Positions 55,351-59,450 of a stretch of DNA of 59,450 nucleotides are shown here, one piece after another. Where the stretch lies: the NCBI GenBank assembly GCA_018056685.1, contig JAGPFC010000016.1:1-59450 (forward strand). Direction: 5' to 3'. The notes beneath the pieces were generated by a model, which had not been told where the DNA came from, searched no databases, and was given only the letters and a program-made list of their open reading frames with translations. Source of the stretch: Smithella sp. (GTDB lineage Bacteria > Desulfobacterota > Syntrophia > Syntrophales > Smithellaceae). Each line of letters begins with the position of its first letter. The stretch's first letter is position 1. A program made the translations under genes and the position numbers.

Positions 55351-56583
55351 ATGAGGTTGGAAATAGAAAATCCGGCTTTCAAAATTTCCGATATGGGGGC
55401 GGCCATGAAAAGACACAAGACAGGATATAAGGGTGTGTATTTCCGGGAAGTGGACAGGATCGGCGGCAGAGGTAAGGAAAAAGTTTTCTACATTGTCTTT
55501 AAGAAAGACGGCAAAGTCTATGAAGAAAAGATTGGCCGTCAATATGCAGATAAAACGACAGCGGCAAAAGCCTCAAGGGCGCGTTCTGAACGCATAGAGG
55601 GACGGCGGCAATCCCGGAAAGAGATCAGAGAGGACAAAAAGGCCGCAAAGATAGCAGAGGCCGGGAAGTGGACACTTGACAAGCTATGGGAAGAATATGA
55701 GGCAAATAGGCCTGATTCTAAGTCAATCAATACGGACAAGGGACGGTTCGAGAAATATTTGTCACCGTCATTCGGAACTAAAGAACCTCATGAGATCATA
55801 AGGCTTGACGTTGATCGGTTGCGCGTAAACTTATCAAAGAAACTGAAACCCCAGACAGTAAAGCATATCTTTGGATTGCTTAAACGTATTGTTCACTTTG
55901 GGGTTGCGCGGCAATTATGCCAGAACCTGAACTTCGAGGTCGAACCCGTCAAGGTGGATAATCAGAGAACGGAAGATTTAAACCCGGAACAGCTGAAGAA
56001 CCTATTGAAGGCCATTGACAATGCAACGGACACAGAGGCGGCCAATATCATGAGGCTTGCTTTGTTTACTGGTATGCGCCGGGGTGAAATGTTCAAGCTG
56101 AAATGGAATGACATAGACTTCCAGCGCGGTTTCATTTCTATCAGGAATCCAAAGGGGGGTGTCAGTCAGAAAATCCCTATGAATGAACAGGCACGGCACG
56201 TCCTAGAGAATCACCCAAAGACTGAAATCACAAGAAACAATAAAAAGGAAATTTCCGAATATGTGTTTCTTAGGCCGGACGGTGAACCCTTCACGGATAT
56301 TCGGCGGCGTATCAATCCAATAAAAGAAGCGGCGGAACTTCCGGCGGACTTCCGGCCATTGCATGGATTAAGGCACACATACGCTTCCATGTTGGCTTCC
56401 AGCGGCAAGGTTGATCTATATACCTTGCAAAAACTATTGACGCATAAGTCACCCGTCATGACACAACGATATGCACACCTACGGGACGAGGCACTAAGGA
56501 ACGCCTCAACGTTGGCCGGACAGATCATAGACGCGGCAATGCAGACAAACGTGGTTGAATTGCCAAAAGAAGAACAGGCATAA
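55351..56583 (+). CDS. Tyrosine integrase of island 2
   Basis: 410 residues from ATG 55351 (AAGG 6 nt upstream). A later ATG at 55405 (MKRHKTGYKGVYFREV) also fits the family N terminus. The arm-binding AP2-like region is followed by a core-binding domain and the catalytic set: Arg in FTGMRRGEMFKLKWND, HxxR in HGLRHTYASML and Tyr in THKSPVMTQRYAHL. It is clearly a different lineage from the island 1 integrase, yet uses the same tRNA-Glu site. Confidence 0.92.
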   Translation: MRLEIENPAFKISDMGAAMKRHKTGYKGVYFREVDRIGGRGKEKVFYIVFKKDGKVYEEKIGRQYADKTTAAKASRARSERIEGRRQSRKEIREDKKAAKIAEAGKWTLDKLWEEYEANRPDSKSINTDKGRFEKYLSPSFGTKEPHEIIRLDVDRLRVNLSKKLKPQTVKHIFGLLKRIVHFGVARQLCQNLNFEVEPVKVDNQRTEDLNPEQLKNLLKAIDNATDTEAANIMRLALFTGMRRGEMFKLKWNDIDFQRGFISIRNPKGGVSQKIPMNEQARHVLENHPKTEITRNNKKEISEYVFLRPDGEPFTDIRRRINPIKEAAELPADFRPLHGLRHTYASMLASSGKVDLYTLQKLLTHKSPVMTQRYAHLRDEALRNASTLAGQIIDAAMQTNVVELPKEEQA

Positions 56584-56587
56584 TAAA

Positions 56588-56648
56588 AAGCCGGGAATAG
56601 GGAGCGCACCCGATAAGCAGAAAGAACCCCTTTTCTGTTTTCCCGGCT
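56588..56648 (+). terminator. Nested inverted repeat after the island 2 integrase
   Basis: Outer stem AGCCGGGAA/TTCCCGGCT (56588-56596 with 56640-56648), with an inner CAGAAA/TTTTCTG hairpin. Likely ends the integrase transcript; no clear T run. Confidence 0.45.
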
Positions 56649-56680
56649 AAACTAAGGGGGCTTGTGAGAGGGAAAGCAAA

Positions 56681-57391
56681 ATGCCAAAAAGTAAAAAGAA
56701 GAAAACCATTTCTATTGATCGAGAGAAATCATTATCTTTTCAAAATAGTTTGTTAGGGTGGAAAGCAAAGGATTTGCTTAGCTTGGGGTTAACTTTATTT
56801 ATATGTATGCATTCTTTGCGAAAATATCGCCATTTCCCGGAAGAATTATCAGTAGATAAACATTTATGGTTTAGTGAATCATTTCCTATATGGCAAGAAC
56901 ATATCGCAAAAAAGTGTGCAGACATAGGCGTAAGTAATCGCGAAGAAATGTTAAGCTACGTGATTGAAACTGCAAAAAGTAATAAAATAAATGAAATGCG
57001 CTGTTTGGAAAGACTTAGTTTATCTTGTTACCTATTATGCTTTGCTTACGGAAAAGATATTATGCCAGGAAATAATATGTCAAAGGCAGACATAACAAAG
57101 TTTGTTGCTTTTGAACGGGTTATAAGGGACGAATCAAATAAAGCACTAGGCTATTGGATATGTAAACTTGAAGAAATGAAAAGAGGAAAAAAGAACGTGG
57201 CTAAACGAACGATTGAAAAAGAATCAAACAAGGCAAAGTTAAAAGAATTTATGCAAACCATGAAGCCGGAAGAATATAGATTAAAAGCTCAAAAAGATTT
57301 TGGCGTTACTGATAGAACCGTTTTGAACTGGCTCAAGGAAATACAATCAGAAAAAACGGCGTTATTGCGCAAAAACAAAGATACTGCGTAA
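56681..57391 (+). CDS. Hypothetical protein with C-terminal HTH-like segment
   Basis: 236 residues, lysine-rich N terminus, helical middle with several cysteines and tryptophans, and a C-terminal KDFGVTDRTVLNWLKEI that resembles a helix-turn-helix. AGAGGG precedes the ATG. Family not recognised. AT-rich relative to neighbours, suggesting a different origin. Confidence 0.6.
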   Translation: MPKSKKKKTISIDREKSLSFQNSLLGWKAKDLLSLGLTLFICMHSLRKYRHFPEELSVDKHLWFSESFPIWQEHIAKKCADIGVSNREEMLSYVIETAKSNKINEMRCLERLSLSCYLLCFAYGKDIMPGNNMSKADITKFVAFERVIRDESNKALGYWICKLEEMKRGKKNVAKRTIEKESNKAKLKEFMQTMKPEEYRLKAQKDFGVTDRTVLNWLKEIQSEKTALLRKNKDTA

Positions 57392-57435
57392 AAACGTTGT
57401 TAAATCAATAGATTAGATACATAGAGTTATTATAT

Positions 57436-57474
57436 TATCCCTGTCAAGCACACAGCTTACAGGGATATTTTTTT
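57436..57474 (+). terminator. Intrinsic terminator
   Basis: Stem TATCCCTGT/ACAGGGATA (57436-57444 with 57459-57467) followed by seven Ts. It follows the 236-residue gene. Confidence 0.85.
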
Positions 57475-57515
57475 ATATCCATTGGCTGTAAATCTAACAA
57501 AGGGGGAACAGGAAA

Positions 57516-57725
57516 ATGGAATTTAATGAGTTAATGAGCAAACCGTACCTGAATGAAAAAGAGGTTTCAGCAATTACCGGACGGGCTTTGTCCACGTTAC
57601 GCAATGAAAGATTCATGCGCCGGGGAATCCCATATGCGGTAGTTGGACAACGATCAATCAGGTATCGTTTAACGGACGTGATTAAGTTCATGGAAAAAAC
57701 AAGAATAAATTTTGACGAGGTATAA
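57516..57725 (+). CDS. AlpA/excisionase-like helix-turn-helix protein
   Basis: 69 residues; LNEKEVSAITGRALSTLRNERFMRRGIPY and GQRSIRYRLTDVIKFME is the MerR-like winged HTH of AlpA/Xis-type proteins. A candidate recombination directionality factor or activator for the island. First of three tightly spaced genes (2 and 3 bp gaps). Confidence 0.75.
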   Translation: MEFNELMSKPYLNEKEVSAITGRALSTLRNERFMRRGIPYAVVGQRSIRYRLTDVIKFMEKTRINFDEV

Positions 57726-57727
57726 GA

Positions 57728-57961
57728 ATGAACACAAAACTTATTTCCGATATTGAAAAGCACGGCAAGACAGCGCGAGGCAGACAGGAACTGCTTAAAC
57801 ATCTTGATGGTGGTCGGTTAACCCTCAAGCAATCAGTTCTTGCTCACTGCTATTCCTGCATGGGGTATTACTCAGACGGAAAACAGGATTGCCGATTGTC
57901 AAAGTGTCCGCTTCAGCGATTCATGGCCTACAACGCGAACCGGCAAAAGCAACGGAGGTAA
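57728..57961 (+). CDS. Small four-cysteine protein
   Basis: 77 residues, basic. Cysteines 41, 44, 55 and 60 (HCYSCMGYYSDGKQDCRLSKC) suggest zinc binding. Family name unknown to me; translationally coupled with neighbours. Confidence 0.65.
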   Translation: MNTKLISDIEKHGKTARGRQELLKHLDGGRLTLKQSVLAHCYSCMGYYSDGKQDCRLSKCPLQRFMAYNANRQKQRR

Positions 57962-57964
57962 TTC

Positions 57965-59338
57965 GTGAAGAAAAAAAAACGGGACATATCCTATTTTTTG
58001 ACAGAAGAAATTCACCCAGCGGCAGATAATAATCTTCTATACGATAGTTTTTCACCAAATGCCGATGAGGATGATTACAAGCTATATTCGTCTATTAAGG
58101 AAATTGGGATCAGGGAACCGCTTCAAGTATCTGCCGATGGCGTTCTGCTTTCAGGACACCGGCGTTTTGCCGCAGCGCTATGGTTGGGACTGGAAAAGGT
58201 TCCTGTCATAGTTGCCAAAGACATTCTCTTTAATGAGCTGTCAGCGGATGAACGGCTGAGCGTGCTGGCCGCTTACAATAAACAACGGGACAAAAGCCAT
58301 GCGGAACGCCTGCGAGAAGCCATGCTGGAAATAAATCCAGATGATGTTCATCAACGGCTATTAGAAGATCGTGTCAACCGTGGGAAAGTGAACATAGAAA
58401 AAAATGTATTCCTGGGTGATGCTAAGAAGCGGGCGCGGATTACAACACGGATGTTCCTGTCGGCAGCGATAAAGGTCATCGAATCGGAGAAAGAGTTTTG
58501 GCCGTTGACAGACAGACGGGTTCATTACCTTTTGCTGAACAAGCCGCCACTGCGTCATGACAAGAAACCCGGTTCAATCTATCAGAATGATCGTTACAGT
58601 TATAAGGCACTAACGAACTTGCTGCTCCGGGCGCGGTTAACGGGCGAAATTCCGATGTCAGCGCTGGAAGATGAGTTGCGGCCAATAGTCGTTTGGAGGA
58701 CACACCAGAATGCGGCAGACTACATTCAGGCAGAAACCGAAGATTTTTTAAGACATTATGCAAGAGACTTAACGCGGGGCCAGGCTAACCACATTGAAAT
58801 ACTGGTCGAAAAAAACGCCATCAGAAAACACGTTGAAAAAGTGGCGGCGGAGTACTGCATCCCATGCACCACCGGGCGCGGATATAGCAGTTTGCCGCCA
58901 CGATACAAAATGGTCAAGAGGTTCAGGGCATCCGGAAAGGAACGGTTGGTTCTGCTAATCCTGTCGGACTTTGATCCAGACGGTGAAGAAATAGCCGCGA
59001 GCTTTCCGCGTTCACTAAGGGATGATTTTAAACTTTCTAATGTGACGTGTCACAAGGTTGCACTGACCGGGGATGACGTTCGAGAATACAATCTGCCTTC
59101 AAATATGGAAGCGAAGGTCACGTCACCTAATTATAAAAAATTCGTGGCGCGTCACGGCGTTCATGTTGCAGAACTCGATGCGTGTCCAGTTGATCTTCTT
59201 CAGAACAAATTAAGGGATGCCATCGAAAGCTGCTTAGACATGGATTTATTCCACCGGGAATTAGAACAGGAAAAAGAGGATGCGGCATACGTGGCTGCCA
59301 CAAAAACAGCCGTTGTTAAGGTCATGCGTCAAGGATGA
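57965..59338 (+). CDS. ParB-domain protein fused to a topoisomerase VI-A/Spo11-like Toprim region
   Basis: 457 residues. Residues about 40-85 are a ParB/Srx nuclease-like domain (GIREPLQV, LLSGHRRFAAALWLG). Residues about 180-240 hold a conserved block with Tyr188 (DRRVHYLLLNKPPLRHDKK, then YKALTNLLLRARLTGEIP). From about 278 a Toprim fold is suggested by E282 (ILVEKNAIRKHV) and D335-x-D337 (LSDFDPDGEE). The order Tyr-bearing winged helix then Toprim matches Topo VI A/Spo11. DNA breakage or nicking is possible but not shown. Confidence 0.7.
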   Translation: MKKKKRDISYFLTEEIHPAADNNLLYDSFSPNADEDDYKLYSSIKEIGIREPLQVSADGVLLSGHRRFAAALWLGLEKVPVIVAKDILFNELSADERLSVLAAYNKQRDKSHAERLREAMLEINPDDVHQRLLEDRVNRGKVNIEKNVFLGDAKKRARITTRMFLSAAIKVIESEKEFWPLTDRRVHYLLLNKPPLRHDKKPGSIYQNDRYSYKALTNLLLRARLTGEIPMSALEDELRPIVVWRTHQNAADYIQAETEDFLRHYARDLTRGQANHIEILVEKNAIRKHVEKVAAEYCIPCTTGRGYSSLPPRYKMVKRFRASGKERLVLLILSDFDPDGEEIAASFPRSLRDDFKLSNVTCHKVALTGDDVREYNLPSNMEAKVTSPNYKKFVARHGVHVAELDACPVDLLQNKLRDAIESCLDMDLFHRELEQEKEDAAYVAATKTAVVKVMRQG

Positions 59339-59341
59339 TGC

Positions 59342-59369
59342 GGGTATGTTTTAAAAATACCCTTCTTTT
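59342..59369 (+). terminator. Terminator after the ParB/Toprim gene
   Basis: Stem GGGTAT/ATACCC with an AT loop, followed by TTCTTTT. Confidence 0.65.
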
Positions 59370-59438
59370 GCTCTGGCGCATAGCTAAAACAGGGGTTCCA
59401 GCAACATAACTTTATCAGGAAGGGGAAGATAAGGGTTC

Positions 59439-59450
59439 ATGGACATACAG
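59439..59450 (+). CDS. Possible start of a truncated downstream gene
   Basis: ATG at 59439 with a purine-rich AAGGGGAAGATAAGG stretch upstream; only four codons (MDIQ) are in the window, so nothing more can be said. Confidence 0.3.

Larger units (their letters stand above)
55212..59450. mobile_element. Genomic island 2 (left part)
   Basis: Starts at the second att copy with its own integrase just inside, followed by accessory genes, and continues beyond the window. Its right end, expected at an intact tRNA-Glu, is not visible. Confidence 0.7.

Noticed and set aside
1..59450. CRISPR arrays, rRNA genes or insertion sequences
   Set aside because: No regularly spaced repeats, rRNA segments or transposase frames were recognised on either strand.

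Overview
The window reads as a chromosome segment of an anaerobic Gram-negative bacterium, probably Desulfobacterota and most likely Syntrophales (Syntrophus/Smithella-like). This placement is inferred from overall protein character, not from a marker search. About 41 kb is ordinary core genome. The last 18 kb is two site-specific genomic islands integrated in tandem at the 3' end of a tRNA-Glu gene.

Core region. 1-3250: tadA with tRNA-Ser(CGA), a ferritin-like protein, and a diadenylate cyclase fused to YbbR domains. 3390-10355: a complete trp operon (trpL-E-G-D-C-F-B-A) with a sigma70-type promoter, a leader peptide containing four consecutive Trp codons, and two tandem terminator hairpins. 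A ~50-bp dispersed repeat lies upstream of the operon and again between trpD and trpC. 10712-15556: a trehalose cassette made of a GH15 glycosidase, a membrane-anchored trehalose-6-phosphate synthase and its phosphatase. 15565-21426 (minus strand): small membrane and lipoproteins, a tRNA-Arg/tRNA-Ser/tRNA-Ser cluster directly behind serS, murJ, DUF167, yggT and a hydrolase. 21567-35501: proC, RNase G, a Sua5/YrdC protein, citramalate synthase preceded by an Ile-rich leader peptide and terminator, mnmG, a YhcC-like radical SAM protein, hisH-hisF, pdxS-pdxT and mgtE. 35748-40941: a less ordinary stretch with a 40-aa membrane microprotein, a B12-binding radical SAM enzyme, two tandem micropeptide genes of 10 and 9 codons (MGIAVGGPLK and MGFAGGPLK) with strong ribosome binding sites, an HxxxDG acyltransferase and a C39-like lipoprotein.

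Islands. A 47-bp direct repeat equal to the 3' half of tRNA-Glu(CTC) occurs at 41183 and 55165. Island 1 (about 41.2-55.2 kb) carries a stand-alone RNA polymerase alpha-CTD-like protein, zinc-ribbon proteins, a RepA-like ATPase with a small HTH partner, two near-consensus promoters sharing a 29-bp upstream box, a structured intergenic region, a type I restriction-modification operon (half-size S, M, S, R, YgjP-type metallopeptidase) and a tyrosine integrase. Island 2 begins at 55.2 kb with its own integrase, then an AlpA-like protein, a Cys4 protein and a ParB-domain protein fused to a topoisomerase VI-A/Spo11-like Toprim region. It runs off the window. The geometry predicts that the intact tRNA-Glu gene lies to the right of base 59450.

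The observations most worth following are the GGPLK micropeptide pair, the Ile leader of cimA, the alpha-CTD protein on the island, the ParB/Topo-VIA-like fusion and the tandem tRNA-Glu islands. All family calls are by recognition of motifs; no database search was run.
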